A stretch of DNA of 64,000 bases from Eleusine coracana subsp. coracana (lineage: Eukaryota > Streptophyta > Magnoliopsida > Poales > Poaceae), in contig CM064417.1 of NCBI GenBank assembly GCA_032690845.1, positions 17,638,501-17,702,500 on the forward strand, in the 5' to 3' direction. The translations under genes were made by a program, and so were the position numbers. How positions within the stretch are numbered: the stretch's first letter is position 1; the number at the start of each line of letters is the position of its first letter. This document shows, piece after piece, positions 34,166-46,498 of the stretch. The notes beneath the pieces were generated by a model. It was not told the DNA's origin. It saw only the letters and a list, made by a program, of their open reading frames with translations, and made no database searches.

Positions 34166-34856
34166 TATTGGGGGATCACCTCGTGGGTCATCCTTCGGTG
34201 CTTGTCAAAGTCGGGCTATGACCAAGGGTTGAGACTAACCACCGCTGCCCTCTCACTAACCATAATTTTGAGACGCAGGTTCCTATCGGAGACTCCGAAA
34301 GAATTAAGGCCCTTCGGCTCAAGCAGAAGGAAGGCAGCGATGTCCGAAGGGCGCAAGTCCCCTTCGAAGGATACCACGGTACCTTTGAAGGGCGAGACTG
34401 CGCCAGAGTGGACCCTAGTGCAGCGCACGGAGTGCAGGGACTCCCCGAAAGTACTAGGCCCATTCGAAGGATGACACTGTGCCTTCGTGAGACAAGACTA
34501 CGCTCAAGTCCAAAATCGGGTGAGGCCTGCAGATGGCGACATGTGGCACCAGCACGTGTCGAGATGTGCGGGCCAAGGAGGGGTGCTGGAAGACCTCAAA
34601 AGACCAGTCTGTCCTTTATGACCATTTTATACCGAATATTCGTTGAATATAGTAGGTAATTAGGGGTAAAATGGTCAGTTGCATATGACCTAAGTACGAG
34701 CCTATAAATAGAGCACCCCTACTTACTTGTAAAAGGAGAATCTTTTTGGGAATACATGAAGAGCATTCGCCACTCTGCTCTGAATCCTTCGAGATTCCTC
34801 TTTTCATTCACCTTTTCTATTCGTGGCACCAAAGCATACGCTTAGTAACACCAACA
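34166..34856 (+). repeat. Tat element 5' LTR
   Basis: Begins TATTGGGGGATCACC and ends CACCAACA, followed by the primer-site-like GTGGCGCCCACCGTG. The start was set by the ATGAC target duplication, which makes the first two bases TA rather than the usual TG. A TATA-like TATAAATA lies at 34702-34709. The open frames inside are accidental. Confidence 0.85.
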
Positions 34857-34876
34857 GTGGCGCCCACCGTGTTGTG
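34857..34876 (+). promoter_or_regulatory. Tat element primer-binding site
   Basis: GTGGCGCCCACCGTGTTGTG directly follows the LTR end. TGGCGCCCACCGTG is a primer-site sequence common in Tat/RIRE2-type grass Gypsy elements; I am not certain which tRNA it pairs with. Confidence 0.65.
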
Positions 34877-34894
34877 AGCTCGTATACTAGCTCA

Positions 34895-36650
34895 CAATGA
34901 CTCAACTCCACGGACCGCTACCTTCAAGTGGCATCCTCCCCGCCGAAGTAGCATTCCAGGAGACCCCCAACTGACAGATGATCAATCCACTTCACAAGTA
35001 ACAAAGGAGAACACCCTCGAAACCCAGCCATCACAACCGGATGCGCCCATCGACCCAAAGGACCCGGTGCAGCGTCCCGAACAACCATCAAGTTCAACCG
35101 CCCCCGGGAAGCAGCACCCCAACCTCAGTGACATCAGCGCAGGAGTTAGAACTGTTAGCCCAAAGAGCTGAACATCTCGAGCAACTCAAGCTGCGGCTGC
35201 TGCAAGAGCAACAGCTAAGAAGCAAAGCGCTGTCAGATAGAGAAAAAGCCTTGCAAGAGAAGGAGTACATAGCCTAGCTCAGACTCAAGAATCTGCAACT
35301 TGCAAAAGAAGTTGAGGAACTCCAAAGAGCCATGGGTAGAGCGAGTCGCCAAGAACCAAACCCAACGTTCGAAACTCATCCATATATTGACCAAGGAGTA
35401 CCATTTACGGCAAGCCGTCAACCGCTATCCATAGAAGTACTGCCGATTCAAAGGGGAAGCACATCAGGCATAATTGACAAAGACTCACCCCTCTCCGAGG
35501 GGTTGTAGAGGGCACCATACCCACCGCAATTCAGGATGATACCGTTGGCTAAGTTTAGGGGGAATTCCGACTCAAGGCAATTCCTCATGAGTTATGAAGC
35601 AGCAAGCATATCAGCAGGAGGAGATGAGACAACCTTGGCAAAAGCATTCGTTTGCGCACTCAAAGTGTCGGCCCTAAATTGGTATTTTAACCTACCTCCT
35701 GGCTCACTGTATAGTTAGGAAAACATCAGGGACAAGGTGGTAGCAAGTTTTTGAGGGTTCCATACTATCATAGAGCCATTGCATGAGCTACTAAATATAA
35801 CTCAGCTAGAAAATGAGCTATTACATGATTACTATAGAAGGTTCCTCACCCGTCGGGCTCAAGCACCCAGTGTCACAGACGAAGCAGCAATAAGCTCGGT
35901 GCTTTGAGGCATGCAAGCATGCCAGATGTCATCTTACTGCGCACGGACACCCCCGCACACAATGCAGACACTATGCACGAAGTTTGAAGAATACAACAGA
36001 TCTGATGTGGATTACAAAAGGCGCAAGCAGAGCCAGAGCAAAAATCGTAATCAACCACACAATGAAAGTGCTTATCAAGAAAGACAGTTTAAAAAATACA
36101 AGCAGCCCACCGAGCAGTTGCCATCATTCGTAGGGCACATTGAAGAAGAAAGGCAAGACCACAATAGCAAAGATAGCCGCAACAACGACTACAGAGAGAG
36201 TAACTATCGAGGCCGCAGCAGAGGCCGAGGCCCTCAAAACCAAAGTCGACCAGTCAGAAAACCGTATTGCTTCTACTATGGAGAGGACAAGGGGCACAAA
36301 ACTTCCACTTGCCTCAAAACAAAAGAAATCCAAGAAAGAATCGAAGCAGAAAATAAAGTCCCATCCCAACCAAAAGCCATCAATTACACATCGCCCAACC
36401 CATGGCCCCAACAGCCATATCCACAACCCACACAGCTCAACTAGTATTACCCAAGCACCCATCACCACTAGCTGTACACACCATCCCCATACTTCAGCAC
36501 AAACCATCCAACCCAACCTCCGAGCAAGTATATTCAACCAAGGCAACCAACCCAGCAACCAGAGCGCAGCCAAGAGCGCTAACCACAAAAGCAACAACCA
36601 CAACAATTACCTCAGCCTAAGCCTAAGTCTAACCCAAACCAAGCCATAGC
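34895..36650 (+). pseudogene. Tat element gag
   Basis: Several broken plus-strand frames. 35041-35277 has a Gln/Glu-rich coiled coil (LELLAQRAEHLEQLKLRL). 35536-35718 has the Retrotrans_gag domain (GNSDSRQFLMSYEAASISAG, TTLAKAFVCALKVSALNWYF). 35911-36444 has a basic Arg/Gln-rich stretch and a degenerate zinc knuckle (CFYYGEDKGHKTSTC, where the second Cys of the usual CxxC reads Tyr). Stops at about 35275 and 35717 split the frame. Confidence 0.8.
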
Positions 36651-36675
36651 TTTCCTAGCACAAGGATTTATCAAA

Positions 36676-38460
36676 ATGATATGCGGAGGGTCATCTTCAG
36701 ACTTTGAGAACAAGAAAAGAAGATGGGACCACTTCCGAATGGTAAATAGTGTTTTCACAGAAGGGCCCGTCATCAAATCAAAATGGTCTTATATCCCCAT
36801 CACATTCATAGAATTGGATCTCAATCTCAAAGCTTATCCGCACATTGACGCATTTGTAATCGAAGCCCACATCCACACTTGAATGGTCAGTAAAGTCCTT
36901 GTAGACAATGGCAGCCAAGCAGATTTATTATTCATAGATGCCTTCGAACAGATGGGCCTCAGCAAAAGTTCCTTGCAGCCATCAAATATACCACTTATAG
37001 GCATCGGAGGAAAAAGAATCACTCCCATGGGCACAATTTCCCTCCCTGTGTCGTTCGGCAACACTCAGAACCCCCGGACGGAGTATGTAACATTCGACGT
37101 AGTGGATCTCTGCCATTCAATGTCATATTTGGCCGAGGCACCATCAACACCTTCGAGGCTGACATCCATGGTGCGTATCTATGCATGAAGATTCCAGTAG
37201 TCGCAAGGGCCATTACAGTTAGAGGAAACCAGCAGATGGCAGGGGACATTGAACAAGGTTATGCTCCGGGGGAAAGAAACTGTAACAATATAAAAGTCTT
37301 CAACCAAGAGCAACTAGAAAAAGAGGAAAGGGCCCAAAAAGCTTGTGAGCAACATATGGCGAATGCAAGAGAAGAAACACGTTGTCTCGACAAAGAGAGA
37401 ATCACAGTATAACCAGACGAAGAAACCAGAAAAGTACTCCTCGATGAGCAAATCCTCGGGCAGTTCATCATAATAGGCTCTGACCTAGATCCCGAAGAAG
37501 AAAAAGAAATGCTAGCATTCTTGGGCAAGAACAAAGATGTATTCGCCTGGCCTTCGGCTGATCAGAGAACACAAGTTGGAAATAGACGCAAAGATCAGAT
37601 CAAAGAAGCAAAGGCTTCGAAAGATGTCTGATGGAAAAAACTGAAGCCATCAAGGCGGAAGTACAGCGACTCCTCGATGCCTCCGTCAGTCGCGAAGACA
37701 AATACCCGTGTTGGCTGGCAAACTATGTAATGGTCAGGAAGAAGAACGGGAAGTGGAGAATGTGTATAGATTTCCGATCTCAACAAGGCCTGCCCCAAGG
37801 ACGATTTCCCACTGCCTCGAATCGACAAAATTGTGGATGCAGCGGCAGGAAGCGAGCTGTTGTCTTTGCTTGAACTGTTTTTCAGGCTACCATCAAATTT
37901 GGCTAAGGAGGAAAGATGAAGAAAAAACAAGTTTTATCACACCCTTCGGCACTTATTGTTTTGTAAGAATAACTGAGGGGTTGAAAAATGCTGGCCCTAC
38001 ATTCTGCCGTATGACTCAGAAAGCTTTCCAGTCATAGTTTGGAAAAAGTGTACACGCCTATGTGGATGACATCATAATAGCCAGCAAGAAAAAGAGTAAT
38101 CACATTTCAGACCTGGTCGAAACATTTGCAAACCTCCGAGTGGCAAGGCTAAAGTTGAACCCAGAAAAGTGCGTCTTCGACATTCGTAAAGGAAAAGTAC
38201 TTGGTTGCCTAGTGTCAGTCAAAGGCATCGAAGCGAACCCCAACAAAATAAAAGTGATCACTCAAATGCAAGAGCCCAAGTGCAGAAAAGATGTGCAGAA
38301 ACTCACAGGTAGAATGGCGGCACTGAACCGATTCATATCTAGATCGGCCGAGCAAAGCCTGCCCTTCTTTCAAACTCTCCGAGGGGCCCAACCCTTCAAA
38401 TGGGGCCCAGAGGAGCAGAAAGCCTTCGCCGATCTGAAAAGTTACCTGTAGAAGCAATTG
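36676..38460 (+). pseudogene. Tat element protease and reverse transcriptase
   Basis: 36883-37188 encodes the aspartic protease (VLVDNGSQADLLFIDAFEQM; the usual active site is DGGSSAD). RT starts near 37570 (KTEAIKAEVQRLLDASVSRE, MVRKKNGKWRMCIDF), is frameshifted around 37785-37880, and continues at 38062-38451. The catalytic box spans about 38058-38069 (YVDDIIIAS), followed by KLNPEKCVF, CLVSVKGIEANPNKI and the connection LTGRMAALNRFISRSAE. Stops at 38034 and 38450 confirm decay. Confidence 0.85.
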
Positions 38461-39368
38461 TAGCTCACCAACCTAGAGCGAGGGTTTGTTCTACTTTTGT
38501 ATGTGGCTGCATCACACTCAACAGTCAGTGCGGTCCTTGTACATGAAAAGAAAATGGTTAAGATGGTCAAAGGGGAACCAAAGGAACTCATAGTACAACT
38601 TCTAGTTTACTATGTTAGTGAAGCACTGTCCGGTTCCAAAAAATTATATTCTGAGATGGAAAAGATCGCATATGCAGTGGTCATGGCTTCAAGAAAGTTG
38701 CGGCACTATTTTGAGGCTCACCATATCAAAGTGCTTACCAACCAACCACTCAATGAGGTATTTGGCAACAGAGGCCTCGGGGACAATCGACAAATGGGCC
38801 ATAGAATTGTCAGAGCACGTGGTAGACTTCGAGAGACGGAGTGCCATCGAATCTCAAGTACTTGCTGATTTCATAGCAGACTGGACGGCCCCAGAATACA
38901 CAAAAAATCAAGAGCTGCCTGAGGACAGTGCATTGCGACAGAGCTTGGGGGCTAGACGGGGCAGGCATAACAGCGATATTCATCTCACCCACAGGTGTAA
39001 AAATGAGATACGCGGCAAGGCTCGAATTCAGCAAGGAGACAGACAAGTGCACTAACAATATAGCAGAATACGAGGCAGTATTACCGGGTCTCAAGAAACT
39101 CATGGCACTCAGAGTTCAGAGGTGCAAGATCAAAACGGACTCCAAAATTGTTGCTAGTCAACACGACAAAGAATTCACAATTAGAGACCCACAACTTGAG
39201 AAGTATCACAACACCATTAGGGGTATGGAAAAGTATTTGAAAGGCTTCAATATATAGTATATCGAGAGAAAGTTCAACACCAAGGCAGATGAACTCGCAA
39301 AACTGGCAGCAAAACAAGAGGCAATGCCGCAAGATGTGTTCTTTCAAATAATCATCGAACCCTCGATC
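38461..39368 (+). pseudogene. Tat element dual RNase H
   Basis: First, the standard Gypsy RNase H at 38497-38780 (YVAASHSTVSAVLVHE, YSEMEKIAYAVVMASRKLRH). Second, after a linker (QVLADFIADWTAPEY), an archaeal/plant-type RNase H at about 38928-39257 (GAGITAIFISPTGVKMRYAA, TNNIAEYEAVLPGLKKLMAL, KTDSKIVASQ). Two RNase H domains in a row are diagnostic of Tat-lineage elements. Frames are broken by a shift near 38810 and a stop at 39257. Confidence 0.85.
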
Positions 39369-39488
39369 AAAGTAGCCCTGTAAGACCCCAAACAAATCCA
39401 TGCGCTAGTCAGTGAAGACTGGAGAGCTCAAATCATTACGTATCTTTAGGGATTTTATGAGCCTGACACATAGTCAGAAACAAAAAGA

Positions 39489-40645
39489 ATGCAACAACGA
39501 GCTAGAAATTACAGAATCATCGAGGGTGAGCTCTACAACTCTGCAGTATGCGCCCCATTACTCAAATGCGTAAGCCAAGCGGAGGGTTCTCAGTTGCTCA
39601 GAGAGATACACGAAGGTGTCTGCAGAGCACACATAGGCCCTCGACCGTTAGCTGCAAAAGCAGTCGGGCAAGGTTTCTTCTGGCCTTCAATGATTAGGGA
39701 TGCTGCAGAAGTGGCAACTAAATGTGAAGCTTGCCAAATGATTTCGTACAAACAGTCAGCACCTTTGCAGCCAACTCAACTCATAGCTCCATCATGGCCC
39801 CTTCAATGCTGGGGGATCAACACTGTTGGACCACTTCCTACAACTCCTGGGAATTACAGATGGCCAGTCGTAGCCCTCAAATACTTCACCAAGTGGATCG
39901 AAACCAAACCAATCACAAATATCTCTGCCACCACAATCAAGAAGTTCTTTTGGCAAAACATCATTTGTCGCTTCGGAGTCCCGAAAGACATTACGGTAGA
40001 CAATGGCAAACAATTCGAAAACGACATGTTCAAACAATTCTGTCACTCCATCGGAACGAAAGTCGATTTCGCATCAGTATACCACCCCCAATCAAATGGA
40101 GCCGTTGAGTGGGCAAACAACCTCATATTCAAGGCAATCAAGAAAATACTTTTGGATGACAGAAAAGGAAAGTGGGCCGAGGAATTACCAAGGGTCATAT
40201 GGTCACACAACACAACAAAAACCAGGGCAACCAAGTATTCACCTTTCAGACTGCTTTATGGGGAGGAAGCAGTTAGCACCGAAGAAATTGCCCACCAAAG
40301 TCCAAGAACATTAAGCATAAATTCGCCACAGCCTATGGAAGCAGAGTCAAAGGACCTCATGGAAGTTGACACGTTAAACGCAGTTGTCAACCTCGAGAAA
40401 TATCAGAAGGAAACACGTCAATGGAGGGATCAAAAGGTTACACCTCGGGCCTACGCGGTTGGAGATCTAGTCTTGCTCCGAAGCCCAAAGACAGAAAGTA
40501 AAGGCAAATTGGAACCCAAATGGGAGGGCCCTTACATTGTGGCAAAGTCAAATAGGCCCGGAGCCTATAGACTCTAGACTTCGTAGGGAGAAGAGTTGCC
40601 ACATTCTTGGAACGCGGACAACCTTTGAAGGTTTCATGTTTAGGA
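39489..40645 (+). pseudogene. Tat element integrase
   Basis: A 362-codon open frame. The HHCC zinc domain is intact (REIHEGVCRAHIGPRPLAAK, KCEACQ). In the DDE core the first acidic residue, normally WGIDxxGP, reads Asn (WGINTVGPLP); the second is present (VDNGKQFENDMF) and so is the Glu (HPQSNGAVEWANN). The C-terminal GKLEPKWEGPYIV part runs into a stop at 40575-40577, with recognisable tail (PHSWNADNL) to about 40645. No chromodomain. Confidence 0.85.
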
Positions 40646-40984
40646 AAGTAATACTCCAAGTATGTAAACAGCCAAGCATGGCACAAAACTATAAGTGCTA
40701 CCTTGAGCTTAGTTGATAGATTTTCTTTTCAAGTTTTTCCTTAACCAGATTTAAAAAGGACCATACTCTTTTCCTCACAAGGGGAACCCTTCGCAGGGGT
40801 GAGGTTTTTAATGAGGCGGATCCTATGTAAACCCCAGCTAAATCTAGCTACCTTCCCTAATGTGGAAAGCCTCGCTCAACAAATCACATTGAAACAACTC
40901 CCATCACGGAGATTGCAGTATTTGACAAAGAGCAAATGCTCTTAAATCATAGCTACTGCACCGGCTAAGCCCAAGGAGCTGAAA

Positions 40985-42050
40985 GTCGTGCAGTCTGCTA
41001 ACTTAGCGAAAATTGTTAAGGGGCTCGTTGCAGCCCAAACCCGTCGAAGGGTTCGTCCGAAAACACCTCGCCCCTAGCACTTCGAGGGGGAGGGTGGCGT
41101 TTTTCAAAAAACTTAGCAAAAAATGCTAAGGGGCTCGTTGCAGCCCAAACCCGTCAAAGGGTTCGCACGAAAACACCTCGCCCCCAGCACTTCGAGGGGA
41201 AGGCTGGCGTTTTTCAAAAAACTTAGCGAAAAATGCTAAGGGGCTCATTGCAGCCCAAACTCGTCGAAGGGTTCGCCCGAAAACACCTCGCCCCTAGCAC
41301 TTCGAGGGGGAGGGTGACAATTTTCAAAAAACTTAGCAAAAAATGCTAAGGGGCTCATCACAGCCCAAACCCGTCAAAGAGTTCGCTCGAAAACACCTCG
41401 CCCCTAGCACTTCGAGGGGAAGGGTGGTGTTTTTCAAAAACATAGTGAAAATTGCTAAGGGGCTCGTTGCAGCCCAAACCCCTCGAAGAGTTCGCCAGAA
41501 AACACCTCACCTCTAGCACTTCGAGGGGTGGGTGACATTTTTCAAAAAACTTAGCAAAAAATGCTAAGGGGCTCGTCGCAGCCCAAACCCGTCAAAGGGT
41601 TTGCTCAAAAGCACCTCGCCCCTAGCACTTCGAGGGGAAGGGTGGCGTTTTTCAAAACACGTAGCAAAATTGCTAAGGGGCTCGTTACAGCCCAAACCGT
41701 CGAAAGGTTCGCAAGAATACACCTCGCCCCTAGTACTTCGAGGGGCAGGGGGGAATTTTTCAAAAAATGTAGCAAAAATTGCTAAGGGGCTCGTTGCAGC
41801 CCAAACCCGTTGAAGGGTTCGCCCGAAAACACCTCACCCCTAGCACTTCGAGGGGAAGGATGGCGTTTTTCAAAAAATATAGCGAAACTTGCGAAGGGGC
41901 TCGTTGTAGCCCAAACCCGTCGAAGGGTTCGCTCGAAAACATCTCGCCCCTAGCACTTCAAGGGAAGGGTGGCGTTTTTTAAAAAACATAGCGATAATTG
42001 CTAAGGGGCTCATTTTAGCCCAAACCTATCAAAGGATCCACAAAATATGA
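40985..42050 (+). repeat. Ten-copy tandem repeat, period 109-110 bp
   Basis: The phrase GCTAAGGGGCTCGTTGCAGC recurs with its GGGG at about 41020, 41130, 41240, 41350, 41459, 41568, 41677, 41786, 41896 and 42005, giving ten units at a steady 109-110 bp. Each unit also has AAACCCGTCGAAGGGTTCG, CACCTCGCCCCTAGCACTTC and a TTTTTCAAAAAAC block. It lies between integrase and the antisense gene. Such arrays are known in the 3' regions of Tat elements. Confidence 0.95.
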
Positions 42051-42099
42051 AAACAATCAAATTTGTAGAGTCGATAGGTTCTTCTTTTACAATGAACCC

Positions 42100-45000
42100 A
42101 GATGCCAAAAGCTAGGGAAACAAAACAGACCATTCGTCAACGCTATAACCAGGCAGAGGTGGGCCAGGGTCACACCCCGGGACTCCAGCTCTAACAGCAC
42201 GAGAACTCCCTACAACATCGTCCGAAGGTGCCCTAGTGGTCAGTTTAGACCCGGTGCCCCTAGCAGAAGCATTCATCATAGAACTAATAGAGCGTTTTGC
42301 CACACCGCGTCGAGGGCGCCGTGGCCGTAGAACTAAACTCTCAGCTTCGTTCTGAACCGGTGGCAGAATCCCAACCTGGCTAAGGCTCCCTTCATCGCCT
42401 AATGATGAAGATTTAGGAACCTGTACTTCACGTTGGCATGGTAATTGACTACCCCCGGTGCGATCATGTGTCGCGCCTATGCTAACACCCGACGAGGATC
42501 ATCGACCACTAAAACCAACATTACTTCAAGCACGCTGACCGCTTGACCCCCGAGATCGGGACTGACGTCCAAATATATGCGAATAATCCCCCACACAAAT
42601 CACCCCGGCGTCTAAAGTGACAACACCACCCCTTAGCAAACCAGGTCAGGTCAAACTGGTAGCCTCATCGACAGCGTTAGCAATGTCCAAGGCCTCAAAA
42701 CCACTCAAACTATCCTCCGAGCTCCTAAAGTAAAGGAATTGTCCAAGTCGCCAAGAATGCGCATTACAGAAGAATCGCTGGAAGAAATTTCCTCGTCAAC
42801 CTGCGCAGGTGGCACTTTAGACACCTACGTAGGTCCAAAAGTAAGCGTTAAAAACATCCTTTACAATGTCGTCTGCTACAAAAACTAATCCCCACTCCAT
42901 CCAAAATGTATGGCTGGCCAGCATGCATCAAGTTGGAGCAGGCTCTAGACCTCGCGAGACGATTGCGCGCCTCCATCCTTCACCCCCTCAGTAGTCCGAG
43001 GGTGGTCCTCTTGACCTCCTCCCCCACTCAAAGGCTTTTGAGCAGCTAGTGCAACATCGGGAGCCTAAACATATCAAAAATGATAGTCACCTTCAAAGCC
43101 CTGGGATTATATTAAAAATCTATAGAGAATAGAATGCGCACCTGGGCAAGTTTTTCAATCACAACTAGCCGGGTAGCCTCGTGACCGTGGTCGCACCAAA
43201 ACCTGATAGCTAGATGTTTCGCATCGGCAGAAGCTTCGGCTGACAAGTTGTCCCGAGCGTCAGCCCCAATAGGAAAGTCTCGCTTCCCCAGATCTCAGAA
43301 GTGGTCGCAACCCCGGTGCTCAGTATGCAGCGAGCCAAAAATACTGCGCTTGTCCATAACCACTGGGAGCGCTGTGAATTCAGCCTTCAACCATTTGAAG
43401 AAGGCTTCTTCATTCACAGTAGACCCATCGGTCAAGGACATAGGCTCTGCACCCACATAGTATAAAGCTTCGCGATACCTATGATGAGCGATACCTCGAG
43501 GGTGGCCTCATCCTTTACAGTCTGAAGGGAAGCAACATTTTCCTTCAGCACAGTGTTCTCTGTTGCATACGAATCCTTCACCCTCTCAAGCGACACCAAC
43601 TCCTGGCTAGATTTCTCAGCCGCAATACGAGCAAAAGTATGAGGCTGAAATGAAGTTAAAAGTGAGAAACAATGCGAGAAAATTAGCAAAGTTGAATCTC
43701 AAAAAGCAAAAATTGGCATACATGCCTCAGGATATGAGCAAGATTAACTTGCAAGTCCTTAATATCAAATTCTTCAGTAGTAGAAGCCACCGAGTCATCA
43801 GTGGCGGAGCGGATTTCATCCCATGCCTCATGATCCACAAAGTTTCCAGCTCTTCTAGATGACGATGGTTCTTTCCCAGCAGCCCTTCGACCGGCACCAT
43901 CCAGCACCAAATGGGGCATCTGAGCTTCGATCCCAGGGCGGGAAACGAATTGCCCCCTCAGATCAACAAGAACATCAGCAACTTCCGTATCAATAGAGCG
44001 GCCAGCTAGATCCACAGGTTGAGGACTGGAAGGGGGAGGTGCAGTACCAATATCTGTTGTGGGAGCAGGAGAAATTACAACCACATTCTCATCCCTATCG
44101 TCATCGCTGCCAAAGGCATCTGCCATAACCCCGGCAGTTATCAAAGTTCCCATGGCACGAAATCCTGGGGCCGAAGAACCCGAGCAATCGCGATGAGGTA
44201 TGGCAGTGTGCACATGTTTCAAAGCATCTACAGGTAGCAGTTCTTCTCTTTTTCTTTTGCCAGCTTTAACCTGGGATAGGGCGAGTCCTTTCCCTTTTTT
44301 GCTCTTCTTTGTCATAGCAGCTTCGAAGCCCACATTGCCAACAGTCCGAGTGCGCTTAACACGACGCCCAAGCATGACACGAGCAGGGTACTTAATGCCA
44401 GCCAAAACCAAAACACGGTTAAGGTGCCCGCTGTGCGAAGTCCTCTCACAGGTATGCTTGTGCTCCTCGCGGGTGTAGGGACCCACTAAAGCCTCACCAG
44501 CATGGAGCAAGAAAGTCAAAAACTCATCATAAGCATGGCCTCGCTTGTCCACAGCAACTTCGGGAAATGGTATAGTAATCTCAAGCCTTGAAGGAATCTT
44601 CTTTTGAATGAAGCCTAGGATCGAACAACCTTCATGCAGAGGCCACTTGTTAGCAGCAATGAACTCCTCAACAAGATCACGACCACTGGAGTTATAAATG
44701 GCGACATGAAAAACAACATCATTCTTCCAACCTCGAGGTACTCGTCCATCCACGGATCGAGGCTCGCAGGGGGTAAGGCATGAGGCCAGCGGAAAAATCT
44801 TCATCTCTTTCTCATCCACAACAGCATCCTCCGAAGGAACCTTAACATATAACCAGCTCTCGTGCCACCTGTCACCCCAGCAGTTACGATTGCACTTGAC
44901 AAATTGGTCATTCTTACGAAAGACAGACACAAAGGTGATGCAGGCAAACTCCCCTTCGTGTGTCACGTCGTCGATCTTTATAAGTTTCGACTGGTAATGA

Positions 45001-45829
45001 GCACAGTAGTATTTACAGAACACCTCGATATCAGGTTTCCCTTGATAACTAAGCATCCCCCAAGCAAATTTGGTAAGCATCACTATCCCGCTTGGACTGA
45101 TGTAGTGAAGTTGAACATCGAATCTATCCAACACTTCCCTCACAAAAGATGAGCATGAAAAGCGCAGTCCAGCGGCAAAATGCTCTTCGAAGACCACAAC
45201 CTCGTTTTCCTGAGGGCAAGGAACATCTTCTTGACCGGGCAGCCGAGCCTCACGAGCAGCAAAGCATCCCAACTTGACGAGGTTTGTAATCATGACAGCT
45301 TTCCAGCGGGATCTACCAAACACAAAGGTTCGAGGCCTCAGCTCCTCGCCTTCCTTGTTTTTCCCTTTCTAACCCTTTTGAGGGCCAGGGGCACCAAATG
45401 GCAGGAGATCACTAATATCAGCGTCTACACCCTGCAAACTCTCCTCATGGGGATTGGAGCTTCAAATCTTGCGGCTTGAGCCCTACGCCTGAGCTTCAGC
45501 GGCAACTCTGTCCGCCCCCCCCCCCCCGCCCCCCGAGGATGAAATTCCTCATCTTCATCCTCATCCTCGTCCTCATCCTCCTCTTCATCTCCATCGTCGT
45601 CCTCTTCCTCATCTTCGATATCCTCGCTAGTAGCCCGAGGGGGATCCCGAGCCTTGCCCTCAGGACCGGTAGTCAGAGTCTCTTCCAGACTCTGAGCGAA
45701 GGCAGCGTCGGCCTCCGTGTCCGTGGTAGCAACCTCAGAATTTGGGGGAGGCCGACTTCCCTCCGAAGACTCCTCGTCAGGTCGAGCAGTTTGTGCAACT
45801 TGAGCCATATCCTGAGATCCTAAAACCAA
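42100..45829 (-). pseudogene. Antisense gene of the Tat element (Transposase_28-like)
   Basis: On the strand opposite to gag-pol. 45425-45829 begins with an ATG and an acidic segment (EDIEDEEEDDDGDEEEDED). 43683-45323 is a 546-codon frame whose N-terminal part resembles the putative gypsy-type transposon domain (VFEEHFAAGLRFSCSSFVRE, VQLHYISPSGIVMLTKFAWG). A basic region (TKKSKKGKGLALSQVKAGKR) and a Ser/Pro/Asp-rich part follow. 43432-43689 adds coiled coil (LERVKDSYATENTVLKENVA), and more recognisable text lies near 43200-43440 (EAFFKWLKAEF). The pieces are probably exons of one gene; intron borders were not resolved. Similar antisense ORFs occur in Grande-like Tat elements; their function is unknown. 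Confidence 0.65.
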
Positions 45830-46498
45830 AACTGAATGATAGAATTAACAAAGAGAATACCTATAAACTTTTGAAAAAGCAAAACAAGCTCGGAGGCGTG
45901 ATCCAGTTTGACCACTACGAAGCATACCTCAGACGGTGGTTCACAGCAAATCCGACCCTATCTTGCATAATTACAGCGTGTGAAGCTTTAGCAAAGCAAA
46001 GGCAAAAAGAAAGCAAAGTGCAAAAAACCTTCGTAAGCGTTAACCCCCCCCCCTACCCCTCGCTTATATAGTCGGGTGAAAACGAAACAGCATTTACTAC
46101 GGAGGCTTGACAACCGAGAGTGCAGTAATTTAAAGATAAGGACAGAATGCAAATAGCCGCGGCCCCCAAATTTGCCAAGGGTTACCTTCGAGGGAGTCAA
46201 GTGAACTCCTAGAAGAAGATTCACTCCCAGAAATAGTCACCGTCTAAGTACGAGTCATAATGGCAGGCATCGCGCAAGTTCAAGTATCAGATGAGTAGTA
46301 AAAATACTTTTCTACCACAGCCACCCTCTCTTTATATGCAGAAGCCCTGAAAATATTGCTTAAAAACACCAAACCCCGTTACAAACCACACTCCGTGCAA
46401 CTCAACTTTGATGTTCGAAGGGTGGCATTTTGGTAAGAGATCCCATTGGAGCGAGGGTTTTGGCCCATCAAAGTTGGACCCACCCCTCGAGGGGCTAC

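Noticed and set aside
40985..42050. CRISPR-like array
   Set aside because: The repeats are contiguous 109-110 bp tandem units without spacers, in a plant retrotransposon.
44019..45152. Plus-strand frames opposite the Tat antisense ORF
   Set aside because: Short shadows of the 546-codon minus-strand frame.
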